DNA from: Chamaea fasciata
Lineage: Eukaryota > Chordata > Aves > Passeriformes > Sylviidae
Length of the DNA: 64,000 nucleotides
NCBI GenBank assembly: GCA_029207755.1
Contig: JARCOQ010000002.1
Coordinates: forward strand, 88,821,087 to 88,885,086
Direction: 5' to 3'
The position numbers were made by a program, and so were the translations under genes. The notes under the pieces were generated by a model that did not search any database, was not told the DNA's origin, and saw only the letters and a program-made list of their open reading frames with translations. Within the stretch, counting starts at the first letter, position 1. The number at the start of each line of letters is the position of its first letter. Below, piece after piece: positions 37,501 through 50,389 of the stretch.

Positions 37501-39983
37501 TTTGCTGTGCTCTGTCTAGTTTGTACACAGAGTCAGTTTTTCACTTTATCTTTTCTCTGTGCTAATCTAGTGGAAGACATTGTACAAATTAGAGTTGAGA
37601 TGCTTAAGATTAAGATTCATAGTTATGGGCTTTGTCAGTGTCTTTAAGAAACTTAATAAAGCAGTGTATCTGTCAGATTGATGGACATTGTTCAGATAAG
37701 TTCAGCTTTTGAAGATACACCAGGCTAATTTCTCCAAGTGAAAACCACACAATGCACAGAAGAAGAAGGAAAAGAAATGAAATTAATATTCATAAATATT
37801 TCAAGAAGGAAAAATTTTGACTGTGAGAGGACATTACAGTGAGGGAAATTTATTTTCTCTTCCATATCTTTAAGAAGTCCTCATAATTGAAAGATGTATT
37901 TCCCTTTTTTCTTTCTTTGTTTCTTTTTTTTCCCCTTAATATATCTCTTCCACTTACCTGAAAGCATAAAATATTTCTTCTCTATTGCTTTACTGGCAGC
38001 AGAGAGTAAAGGAGGACAGATGGAGCACTCAGCAGTATCCTTCAGCACAGTCCATAGGAAGTTATGCTACAACAAGACTGGCCCAAAAAAAGAGTCGAGT
38101 CATAACTTGGAGGTCCAGTATTCCAATAGTAAGACCTTTCCCATCTTCCACCCCTTTCGTAAGGAGCAGTACAGAAAAAGTTGTCAAAGGTCTATGGAAA
38201 AATCCTTTATCACATGTGTAGCTGCCCCATGCTTAATGAAGATTCTGTTTTCCTTATGACAACCCCATTGGTTCAGAAAATTAAACACTTCCTCTAAGAA
38301 ATAATCCCACTAACAGTTATTATGAGCACTCAAAGAAAGGATTTAAGTCAAAATACGAGTTGAAAACAAAATTAACCATAGCTTGTGGGCAAAGGCATTT
38401 ATGGGTAAATGCATCAGTAATCACTTAAACAGTCACTCATTTTAGTGTGTTCAGATGGCTGCTGCATTCAAAGCAATCAAAAGTTTTCATCAATTAGACC
38501 ATTTATCTACAGGTATCCAGAGCATTTTGTAAAACCATGAAGTAAAAAAACAAATGACCCTGTGTTAGATTACTGGTTCCTTGCATTTTTGGGGCCAAGT
38601 GGTGAAGTTTCCAAATATCTTATACTTGCGTATTGCTTCACACACTATTTTGAACAACCATGCCTGTGACTCTCCACCTGGGGAGCCATACAAGCTCATG
38701 GCTAAGAGTGTGGGAGCTTTCAGTTCTTCACCTTGGTGGCGCTAGTTTTCTGCTATATTTTTAAGAAATAATAATACCACCATTTTTTTCTGAATAATTT
38801 TAAATATTATGGGCCTTATCTACAGGGAACTAATTCTACAAGGACATATTTTTCATTCACTGACTTGAACAACAGATCAGGCCCTGCTGGTAACAATTAT
38901 TACTATTTTAAACTCTATTGGTATTTACTTCAGGTGAGTCTGTAGGTGAGTGTCTGTTGGTGCAGCATATTGATCACACATCCTAGAAGAGATATAAGAG
39001 GCAGCAGACAGTGTTTTCTTGAACTGAGATATTAAAGTTGCATGCATGCAGTTACTGCTTACACTAAACCCTCAGAAAATACCTCTTCTAGAAAGTTTTG
39101 ACACAGTTTTAATATCTCTTTAGACTGTGGTATGGTTTCAGCACCAGCATGTGGGAAAACTCTTGCAGCAATTAAAAGGATCTTCCATGATCACTGAAGA
39201 GGTATTATTACGTTCTTGTACATCCATTGAGGTTTCACAAAGTTCTGCCACACAACTTCATTTTAGATGACTGAAAGTACCCCATTCTGATATTAACACC
39301 ATATGGCATCTAGCCACTTACCATAAATGAAGATGAGTTGGCCTCTGTCAGGTTAGAGCAAATATAAAGAATGACATTGCTCACCATTTATCACCATGAG
39401 AAATTTTATACTTAATAGAAACTATTTTGATAATGATTCATCGTATTGTTTTAATAATTATTCCTTCTATATGGAGAAAGTATCAGCTTTCTGGCAACGA
39501 ATGGAGAAATAATAAATTGGGGCAATAATTCCAATAAGAAGAACACATTAAAATCTTGGCTAGCATGCCTAAGTCCAGATACCCACAACCAGATAAAGTC
39601 ATATCCAACACCTCTACAGAGGTACAGGTAGAATCTGCACTTCCTCTTTACTCCAGTGGCTTTTGGTAACAAATCATCATGCTTGAAAATTAGGCCTTTT
39701 GTTATGCAAGCATCATCTCAGATAAAAATGACTGATTTTAAGAATATGGCTATAGCATATTTCTTCTCCTTTCACTGGAAGACAAGACTTAAACTAAGAA
39801 ATAGATTAGAATTTGGCACAGTTCATAAATGTATTTTGAGTGCCAAAGAAGATTAAAGTCAGAGAAAAAATGGTTGAACCAGTTCAGGGAAGATTAATCC
39901 ACTGGGAGATTTTAAATATAAACAGCCTTCAGACCAAGGAGTCCCTCTATTACCTATGCTCAGAACGTGAAAAAGATACTACA
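34510..39983. other. Non-coding AT-rich stretch
   Basis: No gene or repeat family is recognised. A G-rich string at 36748-36762 (runs of 6, 4 and 3 G) stands out. Positions 34860-35220 and 38390-38520 read like conserved non-coding sequence, untested. Confidence 0.65.
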
Positions 39984-40600
39984 AGAATCATAGAATCCTA
40001 GAATATTTTGAGTTGGAAGGCACCCACAAGGACCATTGAGTTCAACTCCTGGACAGCCCCAGAAGTCACGCCATGTGTCTGGGAGCATTGTTCAAACACT
40101 TTATGAACTCTGTCAGCCAGTTGAAGTATCCAAGCGCCCTCTGGTGAAAAAACTTTTCCTGGTATCCCACCTAAACTTCCCCTAACTCAGCTTCATGCCT
40201 TTTCCTTGGGGCTTATCAATGGACACCACAGACAAGACATCAGTGGCTTCCCCTGCACTTTCCCTCATGACAATATTGAAGACTGCAAAGAGTCTCCCCT
40301 CAGCCTCCTCCAGGCTGAACAGACCATGTGACCTCAGCTGTTCCTCATATGGCTTCTCCTCAAGACCCTTCACCATCTTTGTTCCCCTCCTTTGGCACTC
40401 TCTAATAGCTTTATGTCTTTTCTATATTGTGGCACCCAAACCTGCCCCCAGCACTCGAGGCTGCCCCCGTGCAGAGCAGAGCAGGACAATCCCCTCCCTT
40501 GCCTGGCTGGCCATGCTGTCCCTGATGTCCTCAGGACAGGGTTGGCCCTCCTAGCTGCCAGGGCACTGCTGACTCATGTTCAGCATCACATTGACCAAGA
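39984..40600 (-). mobile_element. CR1 LINE, longest copy in the window
   Basis: The left edge has the CR1 3' tail in reverse (AGAATCATAGAATCCTAGAA). It is followed by the 3' UTR (GAGTTGGAAGGCACCCACAA, TTGAGTTCAACTCCTGG) and the end of ORF2 (CTCAGCCTCCTCCAGGCTGA, CACCATCTTTGTTCCCCTCC, CAGCACTCGAGGCTGCCCCC, GGTTGGCCCTCCTAGCTGCC). About 620 bp remain, so it is 5'-truncated, and frames are broken. The 119-codon plus-strand frame is antisense to CR1 and not a gene. No target duplication is evident. Confidence 0.92.
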
Positions 40601-43200
40601 AAGCTTGCTGTTTCTCATCACATTTTCCTAATCATTTTTGACTGAATGTAGTGGTGGGGATTTAATAATGGGATATTTATTGTGACCCAATTCTTTTACT
40701 CAGTCTTGAGAACAACAGAGTAAAAAAAGGAAAAAATGGCTAAACAAATGAAAGTGCTGGTAGTTGCAGCCTTCAATACTCAGTGACCTCCTCATGGCCC
40801 TGAACTTTGTCTTGATTTGTATGCACTATTTTTTCAACTGAAATTTTGCAAAATGTTTCAGAATTAAACTCAATTACTTTAAAAGGATCAATAATGTTGT
40901 AAGACATCTCAAAGTGCAGAGTGTGCCTGAAATAAATTCTTAACTTCTGTTTTGGAGGGAAAGATATTTGGAATATGCTTGCATGTATGTTCAAAAAATA
41001 TGAAAGATGTCCCTGAATCAGATTAAATGCTAGCTCTTTGGGTCCTAATATCTTGGCGTGCTGCCAGACAGCAATTTTAGTGATTGAGTCATTTTGTATG
41101 GGGAGATGTTCTTCAGATAATGCCCGAGTGAGTCATGAGGTCTAATTCCATTAAAAAGAGTCATGAGGCCCACAATCTTAATTACATTTATGCTACTAAG
41201 CAGAGGAATGCTTAATGGAAAAGGATAAGAATAACTCATTTTAAGTCTCTTCCAATGGAATCAGAATAGAAGGAGCGTTTCCCATACCTGAAATATGAAT
41301 TTCTGCAGTCTTCCAGCTCTGAGCTGCACAAGAGCTGGAATGGTCACAGTACCATTAGTGAGATTAGAAATGTGGGGTGTGGGGTGGAAGATGATATAAG
41401 TGATGGTCTGGTGCTTTCCAGAGATTGTAACCTATGCCTATGTCACTCTGAATTAAATTCTTCTAGATAAGTTTGCATGGCAAGATAAAACAATTTCATA
41501 ATTGCTAAGTCTAGGTAAACATAGGCTCAGGCACCACTTCAATTACTCATACAGGCAGAATCCACGTTTTTCTGTGCTAATCAAAGAGTAGTCTTGTGTT
41601 CTGTGTCAGCTGGATGTAACAGAGATGGGGTTTTACTCAGACAACATAACAAAAGAAAGGAATGTATGTTACACCATGTTAAAAAGCAATTATTTAGAAG
41701 AACTACCTCACATTTTCACAGGTCCAGGACCCAACAGCCCACGAGCAGAATTCACTGGGTGTGCCCCTCAGCACAGCTTTCAGTGACAGGCCAGCAAAAG
41801 GACTGCAACATTCACAGATCCTTGAAAATTAGTGACATAGGGGACAGAGGTTCAGTTAGCATTTCCATTAGACACGAAGTGAATAGTTTAATCTCTAAAC
41901 TCCTCAACTACAACATTTAACATAATTACTGCATGTTTCTGCAACTAATTAAAAATAGTTCTCATTAAAATCTGGTAAAACATGCTTAATTTACTACTTC
42001 ATACCTGGTCTTGACTGAAAAGGTGGTTTAATGGTTTGACATAACTAAATTGGTTGTAAGTTCCAGACTGCTGAAGCAAGCCTCCAATAACAAGATGATC
42101 TGTCTTCAAGTCATTTTTGTCTTGACAGTTGCAGACAATAATTTCATCAAGTCTAGCACCAAAATGCTCTATTTTCTTCTCAAACAAATCCTAATCTTCT
42201 AACCCCAGGGGGAAAATAGTGTGAAAATGTAGCACTTAAATCAATGAATTTTAAAAGGCTTCAGCATGGAGTGTTTGTGTCAAAGCAATTAAATTCTAAA
42301 AAATCACATCAAATAATGAAAGAGATTGTTACTTTCGTCACTGATGTCGCCTGAAAAATCATCTTTAGTACCTTTTGTTTCTTCAAATCAGATTTAATTT
42401 CTTCATACCACTCTGGAAAGTATGCACAGATTCATATTTTATTGTCATTCTGCCTCCTGATATTGAGAAACAACCACACTGAGCAACAGGCTGGTCAGGT
42501 TGAGACTATGAACACAGGGACAAGAGAAATGAGTCTTCAATCTGTTTGATATCTCAAAGGATATATACTCTAAAAGGATATCTCTTGAAAAAGCCATGCA
42601 GGATGATTTTCCCACCTTGCCAAAGACAGACTGCAGTAGAGACAGGTATGGAGCGTGTTTCTCTCAGTCTCACCCCTGGGTTTTAATACCATCCTTCTGA
42701 TCCAGTCATTACACAATCACATTTTACTATTTGTGAAAAAATTGTGGCATATAGACACAAAATCAAATTAAATCACAGGTTATACTGATATCAACAGAGA
42801 TGTCTGTCTTTCTTCCAGAAATGAGTTTTAATCTCTTCTTGCTATCTAAAAGCTTGTATCCAGCATGCTTATAGAAACAAGACCAACATAAAAGCAAATA
42901 GTAATTCAAACTACTGATGTCAAGAGGTCTCTCCTTTTATTGATGCTTGAAACCTTGATACTTATTTGTACAGCTGACTGAAACATAAACCTTTCCTAAG
43001 GATAGCCAAATGTATCTCTTACCTCATGCAATTAATTAGAGTTGTTGAAAAAATACAGAAATAATTAGGAACATTTACACATTAGGGTATTTCTTAAATT
43101 CTTGGACAAAATTTTTAGTTCTGTCTTTTCAGATAGACGTTCCAGAGGAACAGGGAGGTCAGAAAGTCCTGCAAGAAAATAGTAAATACAATCTAAAAAT
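40601..43200. other. Non-coding stretch with clustered GAGTCAT words
   Basis: No gene is seen. Between 41086 and 41164 the word GAGTCAT or TGAGTCA occurs three times (41086, 41129, 41158), the middle one being the exact TGAGTCA consensus for AP-1. The surroundings (41060-41260) are AT-rich with TAATT words and look enhancer-like, but that is inference. Confidence 0.45.
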
Positions 43201-43234
43201 TGGTGGACTGTTCTCACTTAAGAACAGTCCACCA
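43201..43234. repeat. Perfect inverted repeat, at least 14 bp, 6-nt loop
   Basis: TGGTGGACTGTTCT (43201-43214), loop CACTTA, AGAACAGTCCACCA (43221-43234). Every position pairs. Immediately to the right, CCACTTGTGAGCCACTGAG and CCACTTATGAGCCAC form a short direct repeat, so this spot has been rearranged more than once. Confidence 0.92.
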
Positions 43235-44200
43235 ATTCCACTTGTGAGCCACTGAGCCACTTATGAGCCACAATTCCACCACCCCTAAATGGTGCCAAAA
43301 TAGTGAGTTTTGTCACACTCCTCCACTATGACCTTTGCAGGACATCAGAACAATGACAGGAGACCTGCCACAAACACAGCCACAATGTGTTTAAAAACCA
43401 AGGTAGAGGCAGCAGTTGAAAGCTTGTGAAAGCATCCTACAAAAACACAATCCTAAAGCTCTGGTGCTATTTTGTTCTCTTCTCCAACACAGTGTTTGCT
43501 GAACAGTAACTAGTCCTAATGAATTCATAAGATAAATGGTCATTGGTCAATCAAAGTAAAACCCAATCCTTCATGGCAATTCACAGAAAAAATGTAAAAA
43601 GGATGCGAAGGGCTTAAAGATTAATAACAATTAAAAAATTAATTATAAGGCTTGTAAGAAAAATCTCTCTAAGGAATTTTCATTTTGGTCTGCTCCAGCA
43701 AATTCATTTTTGAAACTAGCTATTAAAATATAAACTGTCCTGTGAAATATTTTCATCACAGCCCCTTCTTGAATTTGTTCCAGCAGAGCTATTAGCAGTG
43801 ATTGAAGGTGAGACAGACAAGACAAAATTCTCGAGAGAACAAGGCGAGAGACACCTTTCTGCCCTCAACCCATCAAGTGTAATGAATGATAGGCACAGTG
43901 CATGACAGGGACTGAAATAGGAGACTGTGACAAAGACAGGCATCAGGAAGCTTCAGAATAATTCATTCAGTTGCACTTGGCAGCAGAAGATCATAATATT
44001 TTTTGTGTAGCTACACTGTCAATGCCAAAAAATAAAACATGGAATGGCATTTGCATTCTGATTCTGTTACAGTCAGAAAGAAAGGAATAGTTAATCAAAT
44101 GTTTCATTTATATTCACATTCTCCCTCCTGTTTCCTGCTGCCCATAAGCACATGGGGCAGTATGGGACACACATGAGGCTGACTGGGGAACAAGGTCTAA
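43235..44200. other. Non-coding stretch
   Basis: Apart from the short direct repeat at 43240-43272, nothing is recognised. Confidence 0.65.
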
Positions 44201-44980
44201 TTTGCAATGTGTGATTACAGCTACTTCTCCTCTCTCCCTCACAAGATGGTCCATGCTAGAAAACCCCACAGATGTATTCATCAGCTGTACTTGGAGTCTC
44301 TACTTGTCCCTTTGCCGAAAGAAGAGCTGGAAACATGGCATCACTCTTCGAGAGAGGAGAGAGAACAGAGAGAAACTCAAAAAGAGATCCAAACCTGATT
44401 TGGAAATCAGACTTCAGGAAGATAAATTGCAACCCAGCCACCAGCCCACAGCTGCTATCACATCACAGTGATTCTGTGCGTTACCTGCTGAAACCCGTGC
44501 ATCCAGGACCCCAATGCCTCTCTGTTCACACAGGCTCACAGGAAGGAGCTTGTCACAACCAGGCAGGGCTCCATTCAAGCAGCATGCAGTCCAGTCTGAA
44601 TTCAAGAAAATGGTGTCAAATGCGTGGTAGAGGATTTCTGCAATGTGCTGCCACAGGGGGTGATGAGGGCAAGACAGCACTGTGTGTTCCAAAGAAATGA
44701 GATCCAAAAATGGACCCTGAGGGCAGGAGTACTCTCCAACACCCCTAACACAGGCCACTTTGGAGAGCCAGGAGCCTGGGGAGATGGAATTATGAGAGAC
44801 AAGCTCACAGCCCAAGCCCTGGGCCACATGATTCCTATCAAACCCAGCAGGACATTTCCTATGTTCTTCAGGTTCTTCTCTATCTCTGATGGATTTCAGC
44901 TAAAAAGTACACATCAAAAATACCAATTTCATCACACCCAGTGCAGAAGTGACACAAACTCCTTACAGTCTTAGTAACCA
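44200..44980. other. GC-richer patch with overlapping open frames
   Basis: Frames of 142 codons (44272-44700, plus), 116 codons (44624-44974, plus) and 137 codons (44414-44827, minus) overlap here. None shows a signal peptide, domain, repeat structure or homology I recognise, and having three at once points to stop-poor composition. A purine-rich GAGAGAGG-type tract lies near 44350. An old unclassified transposon is possible. Confidence 0.4.
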
Positions 44981-46829
44981 AGGCATTCATCTAGAATATT
45001 GAAAAATAAATATAATCATTTATTCAATGACATAAACAGGTTCAAACTTTCATCCCCTGCTCCTTGCTTATCACTAACATAGAAGCCATTTTAGAAGACA
45101 GACAATTTTACCACTTCTCCTTTGGAAAAACCAGCAGAGAGAAAAGAAGCAAGCATTATGCTAAGCAGAGCACTCACCCTCCTCTGAGGCTTGTTTAGGC
45201 ACATCTTGATATTCTAATGAACAGTCTTTGTTCAAGAGGTACAAAATATTTTTTATGGCAGGGACTGGTACAGCCAGTGGGCTATGCAGAGACTTTCCTT
45301 CGAGATGGAGGATGCAGTTTAGAATTCCCATCAGACAGGAGAGGGGACTGAAATTCTGTCTATCACATCACAGACGACTGCCCTGAACACTGAGCTTATT
45401 GCTAGGCAGAAGGAAACATGCTTCCTCTGGTAGCATTGTACAACCATGATCCCCTGCTGTATTTGGAATAAAAATGAGCATGGCACTTACTTTCATGAGT
45501 TCTGTTCAAGGAGTCCCCAGTGGAGAAAGGCACTTTTCTGAGGCAGAGGACAGCCTGGCTCAGCAGGCTGCTTGCCAGGCTCCTCCATGTGGGGTTATTC
45601 AGGATCCCCATCCCCTGCACAGAGGTGGTCACTGTTCAAACTGAGGGCCAATGACCATTTTAGGAGCTCAGCACCCAATGCTCCCCTAGGACATCCTTCC
45701 CAGTCCAAGCTGTGATCCCCTGACAGCGATATCTAACAATAAATCCTTCCTTCTACACACTAACACACTGACTGGGACAATCTGCAGCCACCTTCCTTTG
45801 ATCTAAGCAAGAAGATAAATGGTGGTGGACCACAACCAGGTAATTTATGAGCTTTTAAAACATTTTTGGTTCTGTCTGGCAATTCGAATTGTATTTCCTA
45901 CACAGTTTGCTACCAAAAAGCACTAATTAATTTAAAAAATTAGAAGACAATCTCCTGAATATGAAAATACAGCGAGTATGGCTTCACAATATGTGCACAC
46001 AAAAAGATTTGGATATTTTCTAGGCAAAAATGTCCCCAAACCATCAATAAATAAGTATGCTTCAAAAAAGCTAATTTCAATATATTACACGCTGTTACTG
46101 AAGAATGAAAAAAAACCCCAGCATTCCAGTGAAATACCTTTGGCTTTCAATGTACCTACATGAGATGAAACAGAGACCTTCTAACAAATGCACATTTATC
46201 AGTAAATGCCACTGTTTACCTGGCCATTACAGTTACCAATTCTCACCACTGTCTTTCATTGGAGACACAGTATAATTGCCAGTAGGAGCTGGAGCTGAAG
46301 TACATCTGTAAGAACAGAATATCTCTTTGTATTTATTGTTTCATTTAATTGGCCAAGGAAAACTTTTTAAATGGCACAACAAAAAAGTTGCTGTTAATGG
46401 CCATTGAGTTTGGAAATGCTCTACAGAGGCATCATTTCTACTCAAACATGGGGATATTGCAAGACGTTTGATTCAGGGTCTCAGTGTGGATGGAAAAGTT
46501 CAGTATGAGCTTTCCCTACACTGAAAGCAATGAATGAGAAAAGATGAGTGCTCACCCCACGTTATGTGATGAGTATTTGGACTTTTCAAGGCAACTTCAA
46601 CCATAAATTCCTTAGGTTCAGACACTAGTAAGAAACAGTATTCTTCATACTTTTTAATTACCAGAAATTTGACACTTTATACACACTCAAAAAGGAAACT
46701 TGAAATCTTCATAGGGATCCAACTGGAGCAGCAGATCCTGTACAGGTTTGGGGCTGACTGGGAGTTTATCATTCTCACAGCAATGGTACCCCAGTTTAGG
46801 GCCCCAGGATCTCCTTAGCCCCTCATCAG
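44981..46829. other. Non-coding AT-rich stretch
   Basis: Nothing is recognised. Confidence 0.65.
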
Positions 46830-46956
46830 TGTGGAAAACAAAGAAAGCTTTAAGCACCTCTGCCTTGTCTATGTCCCTGTTTATTTGCTGACCATCCTCA
46901 TTCTGTAATGGGCTGATGTTATTTCTGTACTACCTTTTCCTATTAACATACATATT
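46830..46956 (-). mobile_element. Old CR1-type LINE fragment
   Basis: GCTTTAAGCACCTCTGCCTT, then CTGTAATGGGCTGATG and TTTTCCTATTAACATACAT correspond to the antisense of a CR1/L3 reverse-transcriptase segment (usual form: gcattaagcacctcagcctt ... ttttgctgttaatgtattt). Divergence is high and the edges are approximate. Confidence 0.55.
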
Positions 46957-46982
46957 TATATATATGTGTGTGTGTGTGTGTG
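46957..46982. repeat. (TA)n(TG)n microsatellite
   Basis: Four TA units followed by nine TG units, abutting the old CR1 fragment. CR1 copies often end beside such repeats, but here the repeat sits on the 5' side of the antisense fragment. Confidence 0.9.
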
Positions 46983-48274
46983 TAGTTAAATATATGAAAT
47001 ACAACAACTACATTTTATGAAGTTTCAATCCAATGCCTTTCAAACTGTTACCTTTGAATCAAATTATAGGTTTTCAGGGAACTAATAAACCAATTAATCT
47101 TATGTCACTCTGTTAAGCATAGATTCCCTTAAACCAGGCATGAGTGCTTTACTTGAAAAGGTCATCCTGTGCCTGCTTATGAAACTCATTTGAACGCATG
47201 CATAAACTCAAAACCAGATGAGTCTCTCCCTTGGCTGGGACAAGTGGCACAGGCTGCCTGGGCTCACAGCAGCTCCTAATTAAAAAAAAACAAGGAGTGT
47301 AGAACATGAATATGTGAGAATGCTTGATAAAATTTACCTTTCTGCAGAAACTACTGCTCTTTCCATCTAGCTAAAATCCCTCACAGAGGTGGTATTTCCC
47401 AGGAAACAGTTAACAAATTTTTCTGAATCTGGAAGGGTATCTCCTCCTGCAAGAAGTTTTACTGATTTCAGGGGAAATATTTTCAGAGGAGGGAGCTACC
47501 TGGCATTAGGAAGAAAGTCATGTGATCCCAAACAAAATGGGAGGCAGAACTTTCCAAGCATGTGTTTGTAACAGACTGAAGTGAGATAGAGCAGCTGCTA
47601 TGACTGGCTACCAGAGAGCTTGGCCAAGCTAGCTCACCTGGAGCCAAACTAGGGGTAGAGTTCAGTTTAACATGCAGGCACTTAAATTTAGGCATTTGCA
47701 TGTAAATGTATTCATATGAGCAAGGATGTGAAGCAGGTACTCTTTGAGTAGGTGGAGACCTTGAACTTAATTCAGCTGCTGAAACACCCTGCCTGTCACA
47801 AAGCCTTGCTGTTGAGATCTCCCTGGGAGGGCTGGCAAATACAGCAGGCACAGTACCTGCCAGAGGCCCAGGCCCCTCCAGGGCAGCCACCAGAGGCCAG
47901 CAGAATAATTAGGATGTCTCATCAACACTTAGACAACAGAACCATGCCCTTAGTTCACATGTGGAAAACTGCTTGCCTGTACCTTAATGTAGGTGTTTTA
48001 GTCTGGAGCTGATTAGGACTCATTAGAATCTGCCTGTGGTACCTCTGCCATAGTACACTCCTGCCATCCCTTTTTCTGTGTCCATATGGGATCCAAAACA
48101 TGAAAAGCAAAACTGTTCCTGTGTCCACAGGTTCTGATATCTGTGCATGCAGTATGACACATCTCTGCCACTATTTTAGCATTCACAGGAATACTAACTT
48201 CGGGCAGAAGAAGAAAGAGTTTTAATTCAAGAAACCTTACAATAATGACAGTCTCTTCTATGTATACATCACTT
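46983..48274. other. Non-coding stretch
   Basis: No gene is seen. Minus-strand 47483-47890 is open for 135 codons but resembles nothing known. At 47674-47712 the words GCAGGCACTTAAATTTAGGC and ATTTGCATG form a partly self-complementary string of a kind seen in old degenerate repeats; I could not assign it. Confidence 0.55.
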
Positions 48275-48299
48275 CCCCCCCCCCCCCGCTCCCCCCCCC
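48275..48299. repeat. Poly(C) tract C13-GCT-C9
   Basis: Thirteen C, then GCT, then nine C. The complementary strand carries long G runs capable of forming a quadruplex. Such tracts are also frequent sites of sequencing and assembly error. Confidence 0.9.
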
Positions 48300-50112
48300 A
48301 GAAAATACATTTACAGGTGTCCGCAACATGTATGCAAGCTACTCATCTCCCCATAGAACACTTCCATTTATTTTTTAATACCTAGCATTTTAAAAGGTTT
48401 GGCCAGTCTAACAGCATTTTTACAAGCAAAAAAATATAAAACTTTTTACTATACAAAACTGAAATAAGCATATCGTTTTGCATATTGATTCCTCTCAGAA
48501 CACTTTGAGGCTCACAGAGAGCTTGAATAAGAAATTCTGATGAATGCTTTTTCTCATTTCCCTCTCAGAAACTATACAGTATAAATAAAATAAATAGCAA
48601 AGCAATCTCTTTTGCATGACACACAAGCAAAAATGGCATAAATCATTTTTAAGATTTCCATGGGCAAAGTTTGCTCAGAGCTGTTTGACAATCAGTTTAC
48701 AACTGAGAGTTTAATCTTTTACATGTCAAAGGTAACAAGTAGGACAGGAGAAAGGTTTATTAAAAGTCATTGTCAGTTTGCTTCATGTCTGAACAGAATC
48801 TGCTTCTTGGAAACCTGTTGAAAAATTACCCAGCTGTTCATTTCAGCCCTAAATGAAGAGACCCTGAACACAGCCTAACTGGCTTCTCCATTGACACTCA
48901 ATGCATTTGCAGCTTGCTGTTGCAGCAGGGCAGAGCCAACATTCCCAGGCTTACCACACCCAAATGTCTTGTTTATAAACCAAAATCTGAATTTCATCTG
49001 TGTCTAATACTTGATTTCAAGACTATTAAACCATCTAATGTCTTCCTTTTTTTCCCCTTAATTACTGCTCTGCAGCCTCAGCCTTAACTGCACGCTGATA
49101 TGATTTGTATGTTGTGAACTGTCAGAGGACTGAATTTTTATTGCGGATGAGATGACTGCAACAAATGTGTGACTCATCACCACATCTTTTATTGATGGGG
49201 CTGGGGGTTACACTGCAGGACATTAGCAGAGAAAGAAAGATGATTTGCAAATTCAACTCCTTGGAAAGAACAGCATCTTGCAGGAGCCAGAAATTAGCTG
49301 CCGCCTAGAACGGTTGATCTTTTACAATCATATTCTCACTGGTTTAGCATTTTTCAATCTTCAGTCTGATTTCATTTCTTAGTAACAGTCAATTGTCTTT
49401 CTCTTTGCCCAGCCATGTTGTCATTGCTCTACACCAAATAAAACCACTTAAATACAAAACAGTGGCAGGCAATTTCACTGTTGGTCTCTTCTTGAAAGCA
49501 TTCTCACATACAGTCAATCAATGCAGAAGCAAATCACCACTCCTGAATCTCTCTTCTCCAAACAGCTAGGTACCTTGATTTACTCACCTGCTTTGTTTTT
49601 CTTCCCCAGCTTTCTAAACCAAACCAACATCCAGGCACTACCTGTGGCCATATTCTCATAGAACATATACTACTTCCTTTCTGTGAAGTAGCAATAAACA
49701 AACTCAGAGCCTGATGAAGACCAAAGGTATGACAAGGACCATGTATTTCTCATGAAGTAACAAGATCTTTCTCAGCTCCCCATAAAGCCGCTCTCCCCTA
49801 AATTTCCACAGACCAAACAGCAATGAATTAACAGAGCTGTGTAGACCGACCATTTAAGTCAGCAACCTACAATAATCTCAGGGGAGACAGACTCCCTAAG
49901 AGGAGAAAGGGCTGCAGGTAATTATAAAATATTCATGCCCCTTCACACTGACAAGCTGGTTCAGGAACGGTGGGATAGTTAGCAGTCAATTAGAGAAGTT
50001 GCTGTTCTGGCCTTAGGCTAAAAAGACTTACTCAGGAGACGTTTTGTCAGGAGCTGTTTTAGCAGTGTGTGAGAGATGGAAAGTGAATTGGAGAGTATTG
50101 AGGATGGGGCAG
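48300..50112. other. Non-coding stretch
   Basis: No gene is recognised. About 49060-49380 has even composition, retained CpGs and homeobox-like words, and could be a conserved non-coding element. No strong open frame. Confidence 0.6.
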
Positions 50113-50389
50113 AATCACAGAATCACTGAGGCTGGAAAAGATCTCTGAGAACATTGACTCCAGCCTGTGACTGAACACCACCATGTCAACAAGACCATGG
50201 CACTGAGTGCAAAGTCCAGCCTTTCCTTAAACACCTCCAGGGACAGTGACTCCACTGACACCACCCTGGACAGCCCATTCCAATGTCTAATCACCCTTTC
50301 TATGGAGAACTCCTTCCTAATGTCCAGCCTAAACCCCTCTTGGTGCAGCTTAAGTCTACATCCTCTTTTCCTATTGCCTGGGAGAAGAG
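50113..50389 (-). mobile_element. CR1 LINE 3' end, 5'-truncated against an LTR
   Basis: AGAATCACAGAATCACTGAG at the left edge is the reverse of a CR1 3' tail. The body follows the CR1 3' UTR closely: GAAAAGATCTCTGAGAAC, CAACAAGACCATGGCACTGA, CACCTCCAGGGACAGTGACT, GCCCATTCCAATGTCTAATC, GGAGAACTCCTTCCTAATGT and CCTGGGAGAAGAGG. Similarity ends exactly where an ERVL-like LTR begins. The overlapping 118- and 122-codon frames are by-products of the repeat. Confidence 0.92.

Noticed and set aside
40195..40554. 119-codon plus-strand frame
   Set aside because: It lies wholly within, and antisense to, a CR1 LINE copy.
43127..43252. Acceptor GTTCTGTCTTTTCAG followed by about 40 open codons
   Set aside because: The open frame runs through the perfect inverted repeat, and no GT donor or recognisable protein is present.
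44272..44700. 142-codon plus-strand frame with a start codon
   Set aside because: Two other long frames overlap it on both strands in a stop-poor GC-rich patch, and nothing in the sequence resembles a protein family.
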